Shown piece by piece: positions 1 to 7,375 of a DNA stretch of 16,328 bases; the stretch's first letter is position 1; each line of letters opens with the position of its first letter. The translations under genes and the position numbers were made by a program. This DNA comes from Bacillota bacterium (GTDB taxonomy: Bacteria > Bacillota > Clostridia > Oscillospirales > Ruminococcaceae). The notes under the pieces were generated by a model, which saw nothing but the letters and a program-made list of their open reading frames with translations, searched no databases and had not been told where the DNA came from. The stretch lies in contig JAEWZG010000101.1 in the NCBI GenBank assembly GCA_023395435.1, positions 1-16,328 on the forward strand, written 5' to 3'.

Positions 1-1094
1 ACACAGAAACTAAATTTCTTGCAACCGGTGAAGAATTCTTTGAAAATCTTCTTGCTGAACTTAATAAAGCAGAAAAGTTTATTTTCCTTGAATACTTTAT
101 AATTGCAAAGGGCAAGATGTGGGATTCCGTTCTTGATATACTTGTAAAAAAAGCTGAACATGGCGTTGAAATAAGGCTTCTATATGATGACCTTGGAACA
201 ATTAGTCTATTAAAAAAGACTTATCCTGATTATCTGAATTCATTAGGAATAAAAACCTGTATATTCAATCCTTTCAAGCCTTCGCTGGATTCATTCCTAA
301 ACTATCGTGACCATAGAAAGATTACTGTAATTGATGGCAATGTCGGTTTTACCGGTGGGATTAATCTTGCTGATGAATATATTAACGCCGTTGAGAGATA
401 CGGACACTGGCAGGATTCTTCTGTGATGATTAAAGGAGATGCGGTAACTCAGCTTTCTGCTATGTTCCTGCAGACATGGTATTTTGCAAACAATACAGAT
501 GCAAAAGAATACTCATCATATTTCAGTAATGTGAAATATGATTTTGACGGATATGTTCAGCCTTTCTCTGATAGCCCAATCAGCGGTCACCTTACTGGTG
601 AGCTTGCTTATATGAATATGATAAACAATGCGAATAATTATGTTTATATTACAACACCATATCTTATTCTTGATAATGAAATGGTAACAGCTATGCGACT
701 TGCAGTTGAAAGCGGAATTGATGTAAGAATTATTACTCCACATATTCCTGATAAATGGTATGTTCACGCTGTGTCGGTTTCAAATTATCCACAATTACTT
801 AAGGCTGGTGTAAAGATATATGAATATACTCCTGGCTTCATTCATGCAAAGACAATTGTTGTAGATGATAAACTTGCAATAGTAGGAACAACGAACTTCG
901 ACTTCAGAAGCTTCTATCTTCACTTTGAAAATGGTGTTTTAATGTACAAATCAAAGTGCGTTGAACAAGTCAAAAAAAACTATATGAATATATTAGAGCA
1001 ATGCACCCAAGTCACAATGCAGACATATGAAGCTCTTCCTTGGCTAGATAAATTTAAAGGCAAGGTACTTAAATTATTCTCACCTATGATGTAA
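1..1094 (+). CDS. cls: Cardiolipin synthase (phospholipase D family), 5' end missing
   Basis: The reading frame is open from base 3, so the gene starts before the window; 363 codons are visible. It joins phosphatidyl groups to make cardiolipin at the cytoplasmic membrane. Both catalytic HxKxxxxD motifs of the phospholipase D superfamily are present: HRKITVID followed by GNVGFTGG, encoded around bases 312-360, and HAKTIVVD, encoded around 842-868, followed by the typical G-T-T-N-F-D run. The opening residues (FLATGEEFF, then FIFLEYFII) match the start of the first catalytic domain in this family. Bacterial enzymes are usually about 480-510 residues with two N-terminal membrane helices, so those helices and the linker lie outside the window. 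The ATG at 117 is internal and is not the start. The gene ends 10 bases before a strong hairpin terminator and converges on the acyl-CoA ligase gene. Confidence 0.95.
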   Translation, partial: TETKFLATGEEFFENLLAELNKAEKFIFLEYFIIAKGKMWDSVLDILVKKAEHGVEIRLLYDDLGTISLLKKTYPDYLNSLGIKTCIFNPFKPSLDSFLNYRDHRKITVIDGNVGFTGGINLADEYINAVERYGHWQDSSVMIKGDAVTQLSAMFLQTWYFANNTDAKEYSSYFSNVKYDFDGYVQPFSDSPISGHLTGELAYMNMINNANNYVYITTPYLILDNEMVTAMRLAVESGIDVRIITPHIPDKWYVHAVSVSNYPQLLKAGVKIYEYTPGFIHAKTIVVDDKLAIVGTTNFDFRSFYLHFENGVLMYKSKCVEQVKKNYMNILEQCTQVTMQTYEALPWLDKFKGKVLKLFSPMM

Positions 1095-1103
1095 TAAAAA
1101 AAT

Positions 1104-1142
1104 AAAACAGTTCAATGGAAAATTCCACTGAACTGTTTTTTT
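1104..1142. terminator. Bidirectional intrinsic terminator between cls and the acyl-CoA ligase
   Basis: An inverted repeat runs from AAAACAGTTCA (1104-1114) to TGAACTGTTTT, extended by TGGAA/TTCCA at the tip with one A-C mismatch. The plus strand continues into a T run (1135-1142). Read on the minus strand, the hairpin is followed by another T-rich stretch (A-rich on plus, 1094-1107). It can therefore end both convergent transcripts. Confidence 0.9.
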
Positions 1143-1150
1143 GTTTATAT

Positions 1151-2818
1151 TTACTTCTTTTCACCTTTGTTTCTAATTTCTACTCTTCTAATTTTACCGC
1201 TGATTGTCTTTGGAAGTTCATCAACGAATTCAATAATTCTTGGATACTTATATGGAGCAGTTGCATTCTTTACATAAGTCTGAAGCTCTTTTATAAGCTT
1301 CTCATCGCCCTTATCCTTATATTCCTTTGTCAGAACGATAGTTGCTTTAACAACCTGCCCTCTGATTGGATCCTCAGCACCTGTTACTGCAACTTCAAGT
1401 ACTGAAGGATGCTCCATTAGTACACTTTCGATCTCAAAAGGTCCAATTCTATAGCCTGACGCTTTGATAAGGTCATCTGTTCTTCCGACGTACCAGAAAT
1501 AGCCGTCTTCGTCTCTCCACGCTGTATCACCAGTATGATAAACATCATTGTTCCATGCATTGTCTGTAGCTTCAGGATTATTGTAATAGCACTTGAACAT
1601 ACCCCTTTGTGATTTGCCATGTGTTCTAATTACGATTTCTCCAACTTCACCCACTGATACTGAATTATTACTATCATCAACTATGTCGACATTATATAAT
1701 GGTGTTGGTTTTCCCATTGAACCTGGCTTGGGTTCCATTCCAGGAAGGTTTGCAACAACAAGGACAGTTTCAGTTTGACCGAAGCCTTCCATTAATTTTA
1801 AACCTGTATAATGATAAAATTTATTGAATACTTCAGGATTCAAAGCTTCACCAGCAATTGTAGCATATTTTAGGTTTGATAAATCATAGTTTTCAATTCC
1901 CTCTTTTATAAAAAACCTGTACATTGTTGGTGGAGCACAGAAGGATGTAATTTTATAATCCTGAATCTTCTGAAGCATATCGTTTGGATTAAAGCGGATA
2001 AAGTCATATACGAAGACTGTACAAGCCATCATAAACTGACCGTACATTTTACCCCACATACATTTGCCCCAGCCTGATTCAGATATTGTAAGGTGGAGGC
2101 TGTCATCCTTAAGATTATGCCAATGCTTTGCTGTCTGAAGATGAGCAAGTGAATAATAATGGCTGTGCATTACCATCTTTGGGTAACCTGTTGTTCCTGA
2201 TGTAAAATATAAGAGCATATCATCATTGACATTATTCTGGATTCTATCCATAGTGTCAGGATATTTTTCAAATTCCTTATCAAAGGATACCCAACCTTGT
2301 TTATCGCCACGGACAATAAATTTTTCCTGAATGCCTTTATATTCATCAAATGACTGCTCGATATGATCCGTAACATCACCGTCAGCTGTTGCAATTACAT
2401 ACTTGACATCAGCAGCATCAAAACGATAAATATAATCCTTCGCCATAAGCTGATTTGTTGCAGGAATTAATACTGCGCCAATCTTACACAAAGCGATAGT
2501 AATAAACCAGAACTGATAATGTCTTTTTAAAACACAAAGTACCTTGTCACCTTTTTTAACACCATGAGCAAGCAACATATTTGCTACCTGGTTACTCTTT
2601 TTCATTAGGTCAGAATAAGTAAAAGTGTATTCTTCACCCTCCTCATTAAGCCATATCATTGCTCTTCTGTTAGGTTCATTTGTGCCGATAGCATCGATGA
2701 TGTCATATCCAAAGTTAAAATTATCAGGACATACAATTTCAAACTTACTGAGGACACCATTTTTATCATACTCTTCGACACAATACTGTTTATTTAAATC
2801 TTTCATTTCAAGTTTCAT
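1151..2818 (-). CDS. AMP-forming acyl-CoA / acetyl-CoA synthetase-like ligase
   Basis: A 555-residue member of the ANL superfamily, which activates a carboxylic acid with ATP and transfers it to coenzyme A. Visible motifs: the P-loop YFTSGTTGYPK (204-214), the A5-like EGFGQTE (344-350), YHTGD (427-431) with the ATP-ribose-binding Asp, GRTDDLIKASGYRI (445-458) at the hinge, and the C-terminal PKTISGKIRR (537-546), whose Lys542 is the expected catalytic lysine. Length and motif spacing fit the acetyl-/medium-chain acyl-CoA synthetase group; the acid cannot be read from sequence. The start at 2818 is supported by an upstream AGGGAG. It is the last gene of an operon, 13 bases after the XRE/cupin regulator gene, and ends at the bidirectional terminator. 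The pairing suggests that the regulator responds to the acid, its CoA ester or a related signal (inference). Confidence 0.9.
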   Translation of the reverse strand: MKLEMKDLNKQYCVEEYDKNGVLSKFEIVCPDNFNFGYDIIDAIGTNEPNRRAMIWLNEEGEEYTFTYSDLMKKSNQVANMLLAHGVKKGDKVLCVLKRHYQFWFITIALCKIGAVLIPATNQLMAKDYIYRFDAADVKYVIATADGDVTDHIEQSFDEYKGIQEKFIVRGDKQGWVSFDKEFEKYPDTMDRIQNNVNDDMLLYFTSGTTGYPKMVMHSHYYSLAHLQTAKHWHNLKDDSLHLTISESGWGKCMWGKMYGQFMMACTVFVYDFIRFNPNDMLQKIQDYKITSFCAPPTMYRFFIKEGIENYDLSNLKYATIAGEALNPEVFNKFYHYTGLKLMEGFGQTETVLVVANLPGMEPKPGSMGKPTPLYNVDIVDDSNNSVSVGEVGEIVIRTHGKSQRGMFKCYYNNPEATDNAWNNDVYHTGDTAWRDEDGYFWYVGRTDDLIKASGYRIGPFEIESVLMEHPSVLEVAVTGAEDPIRGQVVKATIVLTKEYKDKGDEKLIKELQTYVKNATAPYKYPRIIEFVDELPKTISGKIRRVEIRNKGEKK

Positions 2819-2831
2819 ATTTTAGTTCTCC

Positions 2832-3395
2832 CTATTTTTTGATTAAGACGGCCATAAAATCACAATCTTCATTTAAAGCAATCATTCCATGAGGTGTGTT
2901 TGAATTGTAATAAACAGCATCGCCCTCGTTAAGAATTTCTGTATGGTCGCCAATAACGAACTTAAGACTTCCCTTAAGTATGAAGTCAAACTCATGACCA
3001 TCATGAACGGAAAGTTTGATTGGCTTATCCTGTGCATCAGCTTCATATGGTGCACTTACAAGCAATGGTTCAATGCTTTTATCCTTAAAAAGATAAGCAA
3101 GATGCTGATAAGCAAATCTTTCACGTCTTTCTATAGGAAGACCTTTACCTTTTTTCACAATTGAATATGTTGAAAGCTTTGGCGCCGTTCCTGTAAGAAT
3201 TTCCACTAATTCTACATTAAAAATTTCAGCACATTTATATAAGAATGTAACAGAAAAATCCTTTTCTCCAGCTTCAATAAGCTTGTATTCATCAACACAA
3301 ATACCTGTCTTTGCGCAGAAGTCCTCAATAGACAAATCTAGGTCTTCTCTTAGTGCTTGCAGTCTCTGTGCAACTTCTTTAATATTATAGTTCAT
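2832..3395 (-). CDS. XRE-family regulator with C-terminal cupin domain
   Basis: A 187-residue, two-domain cytoplasmic transcription factor. Residues about 5-68 form a Cro/C1-type helix-turn-helix (AQRLQALREDLDLSIEDFC, then the recognition region to EAGEKDFS). Residues about 110-187 form a small cupin barrel with likely metal or ligand residues His131, His134, Glu135 and His169 (HDGHEFDF; NTPHG). This architecture is common among regulators that sense a small metabolite through the cupin. The start is supported by AGGGG eight bases upstream. It lies 12 bases after the HAD gene and 13 bases before the acyl-CoA ligase, so all three are probably cotranscribed and the ligase is the likely regulated partner (inference). 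No clear operator repeat was found at the operon promoter. Confidence 0.9.
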   Translation of the reverse strand: MNYNIKEVAQRLQALREDLDLSIEDFCAKTGICVDEYKLIEAGEKDFSVTFLYKCAEIFNVELVEILTGTAPKLSTYSIVKKGKGLPIERRERFAYQHLAYLFKDKSIEPLLVSAPYEADAQDKPIKLSVHDGHEFDFILKGSLKFVIGDHTEILNEGDAVYYNSNTPHGMIALNEDCDFMAVLIKK

Positions 3396-3407
3396 AGTAA
3401 ATCCCCT

Positions 3408-4058
3408 TTACATTAAAATATCGAAAATTTCATCAGGAACAGAAACAATATAATCTGCTCCTGCTTCTTTAAGTTCATGTTCGTCACGGAAGCCCCAGAG
3501 GCAACCTATAGTACTGATACCCGCATTTTTTCCAGTTTTAATGTCGACATTTGTGTCGCCTATCATTACGGTTTCTTTATCAGATACAGCAAGGAAGCTC
3601 ATGGCTTCCTTAATAATTCGTGGATCAGGCTTATGAGGAATATCCTCCTTATGGCCCTGAACAAAATCAAAAATTCCTATTCCAAAAAGATTAGTTATAA
3701 TTTCCTTTGCAAACTGGTCAGGCTTATTTGTAGCGACTGCGAGTTTTATACCTTTTTTATTAAGATTATTGATAAGAGGAATAATTCCTTCATAAATATA
3801 TGTTTTATCAGAAAAATGCTTGTTGTAATATTCAGAAAAAAGATTTTTTACTTTTGAAATTATTGTATCACAACGTGAACCCTCAGGAATTGCCCTTAGA
3901 ATCAGATTATTCACACCATCACCAACAAAGTAATTATATTTTTCAACATTATGCTCTGGTAAACCGCATTCCCTCAAAGCATAGTTTGTTGCATCGGCTA
4001 AATCCATTATTGAATTGATGAGTGTTCCATCCAAATCAAAAATTGCAAGTTTTATCAT
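3408..4058 (-). CDS. HAD-superfamily phosphatase, phosphoglycolate phosphatase-like
   Basis: A 216-residue HAD hydrolase with every core motif: DLDGT (8-12; nucleophile Asp8 and acid/base Asp10), the motif II Thr in VATNKPD (Thr110), the motif III Lys in HKPDP (Lys143), and GDTNVD (167-172) for Mg2+. An alpha-helical C1 cap sits between motifs I and II. It resembles Gph or PpaX-type phosphatases, but the substrate (phosphoglycolate, pyrophosphate or another small phosphate) cannot be fixed. I choose the ATG at 4058 rather than the one at 4076. The promoter -10 box is at 4093-4098, so an mRNA starting near 4086 would leave only about 10 bases before 4076 with no ribosome site, whereas AAAGAGA precedes 4058. 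It is the first gene of the three-gene operon with the XRE/cupin regulator and the ligase. Confidence 0.88.
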   Translation of the reverse strand: MIKLAIFDLDGTLINSIMDLADATNYALRECGLPEHNVEKYNYFVGDGVNNLILRAIPEGSRCDTIISKVKNLFSEYYNKHFSDKTYIYEGIIPLINNLNKKGIKLAVATNKPDQFAKEIITNLFGIGIFDFVQGHKEDIPHKPDPRIIKEAMSFLAVSDKETVMIGDTNVDIKTGKNAGISTIGCLWGFRDEHELKEAGADYIVSVPDEIFDILM

Positions 4059-4092
4059 AATAGAAATCTCTTTCATAAGTATATATTAAGTT

Positions 4093-4122
4093 ATTATACC
4101 ACATATTTGTATAATAAATCAA
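4093..4122 (-). promoter_or_regulatory. Sigma-A-type promoter of the HAD-XRE-ligase operon
   Basis: On the minus strand TTGATT (4117-4122) is followed after 18 bases by TATAAT (4093-4098), and TGG just before the -10 makes an extended -10. It sits in the 51-base gap after mntP and points at the HAD gene. Confidence 0.75.
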
Positions 4123-4127
4123 ATAAA

Positions 4128-4694
4128 TTATGAAAAAAATGTATGCTCTATAAATATCTTCACACCGATTCCTACTAAAATTAATCCACCTAATATTTCT
4201 GCTTTATTATTAAGTAGATCGCCAAATTTTTTACCAATAAGTACTGCTATAAAACTTAATACAAAAGTAACTGCACAAATAAATGCGGCAGCACTTACTA
4301 TATTAACGCTCATTGCAGCAAAACTAACACCTACTGCAAGTGCGTCAATACTTGTCGCAACACCCTGCACTATTAATGCACTAAAAGTAAGCTTAACCAT
4401 ATCATAGCTTTCTTCTACATCACCTTTAATTCCATCATAAAACATTTTCCCACCAATGAAGCCAAGAAGTATCAGAGCGATAATATGGTCATATTGTGAT
4501 ATGAATTTTGTAAATGTACTTCCCAATGCATAGCCTATTGTTGGCATTACCCCCTGGAATATTCCAAAAGTAGCTGCTATTGCAAATGTCCAGCCAAGCT
4601 TGATATTCTTCTTGCACATTCCGTTTGTGACTGATACTGCAAAAGCGTCAGCTGAAAGTCCTACTGCAAGTAAAAGAAGTTCAAGATACCCCAT
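4128..4694 (-). CDS. mntP: Manganese efflux pump MntP
   Basis: A 188-residue integral membrane protein of the MntP (former DUF204/YebN) family, which exports Mn2+ from the cytoplasm. About six hydrophobic segments are visible. The internal repeat typical of the family is clear: LSADAFAVS (13-21) in the first half and SIDALAVGVSF (115-125) in the second, each with the conserved membrane Asp (Asp16, Asp117). Length equals the usual 180-190 residues. AAAGG precedes the ATG. It starts 17 bases after the tgt stop codon with no promoter or terminator between them, so it is probably expressed from the promoter and manganese riboswitch upstream of tgt. That link agrees with its function, since yybP-ykoY riboswitches commonly control MntP. 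Confidence 0.93.
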   Translation of the reverse strand: MGYLELLLLAVGLSADAFAVSVTNGMCKKNIKLGWTFAIAATFGIFQGVMPTIGYALGSTFTKFISQYDHIIALILLGFIGGKMFYDGIKGDVEESYDMVKLTFSALIVQGVATSIDALAVGVSFAAMSVNIVSAAAFICAVTFVLSFIAVLIGKKFGDLLNNKAEILGGLILVGIGVKIFIEHTFFS

Positions 4695-4711
4695 TGTAAC
4701 ATACCTTTCGT

Positions 4712-5842
4712 TTATAATTTTGTCGATAAAAGTGAAGAATATTTATTCCTAAATTCTTCAAATGTTCCATTATCAAGTGCATCACGGATTTTTTCCATAA
4801 GTGTATTGTAAAAATATAGGTTATGCTCAACACATAATCTTCCCGCTAATTGTTCGTTAGCTTTAAAAAGATGTCTTATATATGCCCGTGAAAAGTTTTT
4901 ACAAGTAGCGCAGTAACATTCTTCATCAAGTGGTCTTTCATCAAGCTCATATTTTGCATTTGTTGCATGCATAATACCATTCCATGTGAAGATTGTTGCA
5001 TGACGTGCGTTTCTCGTCGGCATTACACAATCAAAGAGATCAACACCTCTATAAACACCTTCAATAATATTCGTTGGAGTACCAACTCCCATTAGATATC
5101 TTGGTTTTTCCTTTGGCATAAAAGGTTCAACCTGTTCAATAACGTGATACATAGCTTCTGTCGGTTCACCTACTGCAAGACCACCGATTGCATAGCCATT
5201 AAGATCAAGGTCGGCAATTTCCTTCATATGCTCAATTCTTAAATCATCATAAACGCAACCCTGATTTATGCCAAAAAGCATCTGATTTTTATTAATAGTT
5301 GTATCAAGATTATTTAATCTTTCCATTTCTTCTTTACAGCGTGTTAGCCAGCGTGTTGTTCTCTCACACGAAGCCTTTGAATATTCATGTGTACTTGGAT
5401 TTTCAACACATTCATCAAATGCCATTGCTATTGTCGAAGAAAGATTTGACTGAATTTGCATACTTTCTTCAGGGCCCATAAATATTTTTCGTCCGTCTAT
5501 ATGTGAGCTGAAGTACACGCCTTCTTCCTTAATCTTACGCAGCTTTGCAAGTGAAAATACCTGAAATCCACCGCTATCTGTAAGGATTGGTCTCTGCCAG
5601 TTCATAAATTTATGAAGTCCACCAAGCTTGTGAATTATCTTATCACCAGGTCTAAGATGCAAGTGATAAGTGTTGCACAATTCAACCTGACATTTTAAAT
5701 TCACAAGGTCAACTGATGAAATTCCGCCCTTGATTGCTGCGGCTGTTCCGACATTCATAAAGCAAGGGGTCTGTATTGTACCATGAACAGTTTTAAATTC
5801 ACCACGACGAGCTGTTCCCTCTTGTTTCAATAATTTATACAT
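4712..5842 (-). CDS. tgt: tRNA-guanine transglycosylase
   Basis: A 376-residue enzyme that swaps guanine 34 in the anticodon of GUN tRNAs for the queuosine precursor preQ1 (or queuine where scavenged). Motifs: TDSGGFQVFS (88-97) with Asp89 in the active site, GINQGCVYDDLR (191-202), AIGGLAVGEP (218-227), and DLFDCVMPTRNARH (268-281), whose FDCV Asp (Asp271) corresponds to the catalytic nucleophile of the family. The structural zinc site is complete: Cys309, Cys311, Cys314 and His340. Length is normal. GGGAGAG precedes the ATG. queA lies upstream on the same strand, but a promoter and an Mn2+ riboswitch with terminator separate them. tgt is thus the first gene behind the switch and mntP the second. 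No queuosine transporter or other preQ1 genes are in the window, so the base actually inserted cannot be told from the sequence. Confidence 0.95.
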   Translation of the reverse strand: MYKLLKQEGTARRGEFKTVHGTIQTPCFMNVGTAAAIKGGISSVDLVNLKCQVELCNTYHLHLRPGDKIIHKLGGLHKFMNWQRPILTDSGGFQVFSLAKLRKIKEEGVYFSSHIDGRKIFMGPEESMQIQSNLSSTIAMAFDECVENPSTHEYSKASCERTTRWLTRCKEEMERLNNLDTTINKNQMLFGINQGCVYDDLRIEHMKEIADLDLNGYAIGGLAVGEPTEAMYHVIEQVEPFMPKEKPRYLMGVGTPTNIIEGVYRGVDLFDCVMPTRNARHATIFTWNGIMHATNAKYELDERPLDEECYCATCKNFSRAYIRHLFKANEQLAGRLCVEHNLYFYNTLMEKIRDALDNGTFEEFRNKYSSLLSTKL

Positions 5843-5875
5843 TTTGTCTCTCCCAACTAAATAATTACTAATACT

Positions 5876-5911
5876 AAAAAAGACTTATGGCACATAATGC
5901 GCCAAAAGTCT
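5876..5911 (-). terminator. Riboswitch expression-platform terminator upstream of tgt
   Basis: On the minus strand AGACTTTTGGC (5911-5901) pairs with GCCATAAGTCT (5891-5881) with one U-U mismatch and a 9-base loop, followed by six Ts (5881-5876). Its 5' arm contains the whole 3' strand of aptamer helix P1 (5908-5902), so the two structures exclude each other. Confidence 0.88.
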
Positions 5912-5990
5912 CATTCCTTAATAAATCAAGGCGTACAACCACCAGCAAGCTGGAATATGTTGACTGTACGTAATAACTACTCCCTTTTAA
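5902..5990 (-). promoter_or_regulatory. yybP-ykoY manganese riboswitch aptamer
   Basis: The minus-strand leader has the family's two conserved loops, GGGAGTAG (5984-5977) and GAGAC (5912-5908). They are brought together by helix P1, AAAAG (5988-5984) with CTTTT (5908-5904) plus two G-U pairs. Inner helices are CGTACA (5970-5965) with TGTACG (5937-5932), CCAGC (5953-5949) with GCTGG (5946-5942), and CCTT/AAGG (5931-5928 with 5919-5916). The GTCAACA segment (5964-5958) and TGGTGGTTGTACGCC (5944-5930) look like typical family sequence. Known members bind Mn2+ and often turn genes on by blocking a terminator; the P1/terminator overlap here predicts the same. It controls tgt and, through it, mntP. 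Confidence 0.92.
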
Positions 5991-5997
5991 CAACATA

Positions 5998-6026
5998 ATT
6001 ATACTATTACACTCAGTGTTTGTCAA
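5998..6026 (-). promoter_or_regulatory. Consensus sigma-A promoter of the tgt-mntP operon
   Basis: TTGACA (6021-6026), a 17-base spacer and TATAAT (5998-6003), all on the minus strand: a perfect consensus core promoter. It begins five bases after the queA stop codon. The expected start near 5991 lies just before the aptamer, so the transcript begins with the riboswitch. Confidence 0.9.
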
Positions 6027-6031
6027 TTGTA

Positions 6032-7060
6032 TCAAACGATAATCATTGCGTCACCAAAGCTGAAAAATCTGTACTTTTCATCAACAGCTACTTTATATGC
6101 ATTCATTGTCTTATCATATCCCAGATAAGCTGATACAAGCATAATCAATGTGCTTTCAGGCAAGTGAAAATTTGTAATCAATCCATCAAGCACTTTAAAT
6201 TCATAGCCTGGATAAATGAAAATATCAGTATAGCCTTCTTTTTCTTCGATTACACCGTTATTAAAGGTTGCAACACTTTCAAGTGTTCTGCATGAGGTAG
6301 TACCAACAGCAATAACCCTTCCGCCCTCTGCTTTTGTTTTATTGATTAAATCTGCGGTTTCTTTTGGGAGAAGATAATGTTCGGAGTGCATATGATGGTC
6401 AGTTATTTCATCTGCTTTTACTGGTCGAAATGTACCAAGACCGACGTGAAGTGTTACATAAGCAATATTAACTCCCATTGCTTTGATTTCATCAAGCATT
6501 TCGTTAGTAAAATGTAATCCAGCTGTTGGTGCAGCAGAGGAACCAATCTCCTTAGAATAAACTGTCTGATAACGTTCCTTATCATCAAGTGTATGTGTTA
6601 TATAATGTGGCAGAGGCATCTGACCGATTTCTTCAAGGACGTTGAAGAAGTTCCCGTCACAAGTAAATTTTGAAATACGATTTCCGTTCTCCAATACCTC
6701 TGTAATTTCAGCCTCAAGCTTTCCTTCACCAAAAGAGAATTTTCTACCGACCTTAGCTTTCTTACCCGGGCGACAAAGAATTTCCCATTCAAAATTACCC
6801 TTCTGTTCAAGAAGGAGGAATTCAATGAATGAGCCTGTGCCATCCTTCTCACCATATAATCTCGCGGGTAGAACCCTTGAATCGTTTAGAACCAATAAAT
6901 CACCTTTTTTAAGATGTTTGCATAAATTATAGAAATGGTTATGTTCAATTTCACCCGAAACTCTGTCAATTTTCATTAGTCGTGAATGATTTCGTGGCTC
7001 TATAGGTGTCTGAGCAATAAGTTCTTCAGGCAAATTGTAATAAAAATCGGTTTTTTTCAT
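6032..7060 (-). CDS. queA: S-adenosylmethionine:tRNA ribosyltransferase-isomerase
   Basis: A 342-residue enzyme that moves the ribosyl group of S-adenosylmethionine onto preQ1 in tRNA to form epoxyqueuosine, the step after Tgt. Family motifs run the whole length: LPEELIAQTPIEPR near the start, LNDSRVLPARL (58-68), GSSAAPTAGLHFT (173-185), LHVGLGTFRPV (204-214), TNFHLPEST (296-304) and YRFFSFGDAM (330-339). Length is normal and the protein looks intact. The ATG at 7060 matches the family start; the nearest ribosome site (AAAGG) is rather far, about 14 bases upstream. There is no terminator after the stop codon, so queA transcripts run into the riboswitch, which would gate read-through into tgt as well. 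A weak promoter candidate lies at 7134-7162. Confidence 0.96.
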   Translation of the reverse strand: MKKTDFYYNLPEELIAQTPIEPRNHSRLMKIDRVSGEIEHNHFYNLCKHLKKGDLLVLNDSRVLPARLYGEKDGTGSFIEFLLLEQKGNFEWEILCRPGKKAKVGRKFSFGEGKLEAEITEVLENGNRISKFTCDGNFFNVLEEIGQMPLPHYITHTLDDKERYQTVYSKEIGSSAAPTAGLHFTNEMLDEIKAMGVNIAYVTLHVGLGTFRPVKADEITDHHMHSEHYLLPKETADLINKTKAEGGRVIAVGTTSCRTLESVATFNNGVIEEKEGYTDIFIYPGYEFKVLDGLITNFHLPESTLIMLVSAYLGYDKTMNAYKVAVDEKYRFFSFGDAMIIV

Positions 7061-7109
7061 TCAGTTTTTCAATTCCTTTTATAAAAATTTTTCTACCATT
7101 AAAAATTAG

Positions 7110-7138
7110 TTGACAGGAATAAATTATAATGCTATTAT
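7110..7138 (+). promoter_or_regulatory. Sigma-A promoter of the lysine operon
   Basis: TTGACA (7110-7115), 17-base spacer, TATTAT (7133-7138). The predicted start near 7145 places the lysine riboswitch about 15 bases into the transcript. Confidence 0.85.
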
Positions 7139-7162
7139 AAATGTAAATAAATATCAAATCAG
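7134..7162 (-). promoter_or_regulatory. Possible queA promoter overlapping the lysine promoter
   Basis: On the minus strand CTGATT (7157-7162, 3 of 6 consensus) and TATAAT (7134-7139) are 17 bases apart. The -10 box lies on the same bases as the plus-strand -10 box. The -35 match is weak, so this is a candidate only. Confidence 0.4.
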
Positions 7163-7325
7163 ATAGAGGTGCGACTTCAAACAGTAACTACACACAGACT
7201 CCCAAGTCGATTATGGTGTTGTGAAAGGTGCAGCCGCCGAAGGTTTAACTCTTTGGGAAGGTTATTCCTGATTGTATGTTTAATAGGCATGCAATTGTCA
7301 TCATTTTTATGATGGAGTGCTATCG
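7160..7325 (+). promoter_or_regulatory. Lysine riboswitch (L box) aptamer
   Basis: The leader contains the conserved lysine aptamer segments in order: AGAGGTGCGACTTCAA then CAGTA (7165-7186), TGTGAAAGGTGCAGCCGCCG (7220-7239) followed by AAGG, and GGAGTGCTATC (7314-7324). GATAG (7162-7166) and CTATC (7320-7324) close helix P1. Known members bind lysine and switch off lysine synthesis or uptake genes. The 434-base gap between queA and asd is filled by this aptamer, its terminator (7376-7399) and promoters. A possible antiterminator is TCATCAT (7298-7304), inside the aptamer, pairing with ATGATGA (7370-7376) at the foot of the terminator; this is speculative. Confidence 0.95.
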
Positions 7326-7375
7326 ACATATATTATTCAATAAATATGTCAACATTTCTATTATATTGTATGATG

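Noticed and set aside
4074..4076. ATG at 4076 as start of the HAD gene
   Set aside because: The predicted mRNA would begin about 10 bases earlier with no ribosome site; the ATG at 4058 has AAAGAGA and begins right at the conserved DLDGT region.
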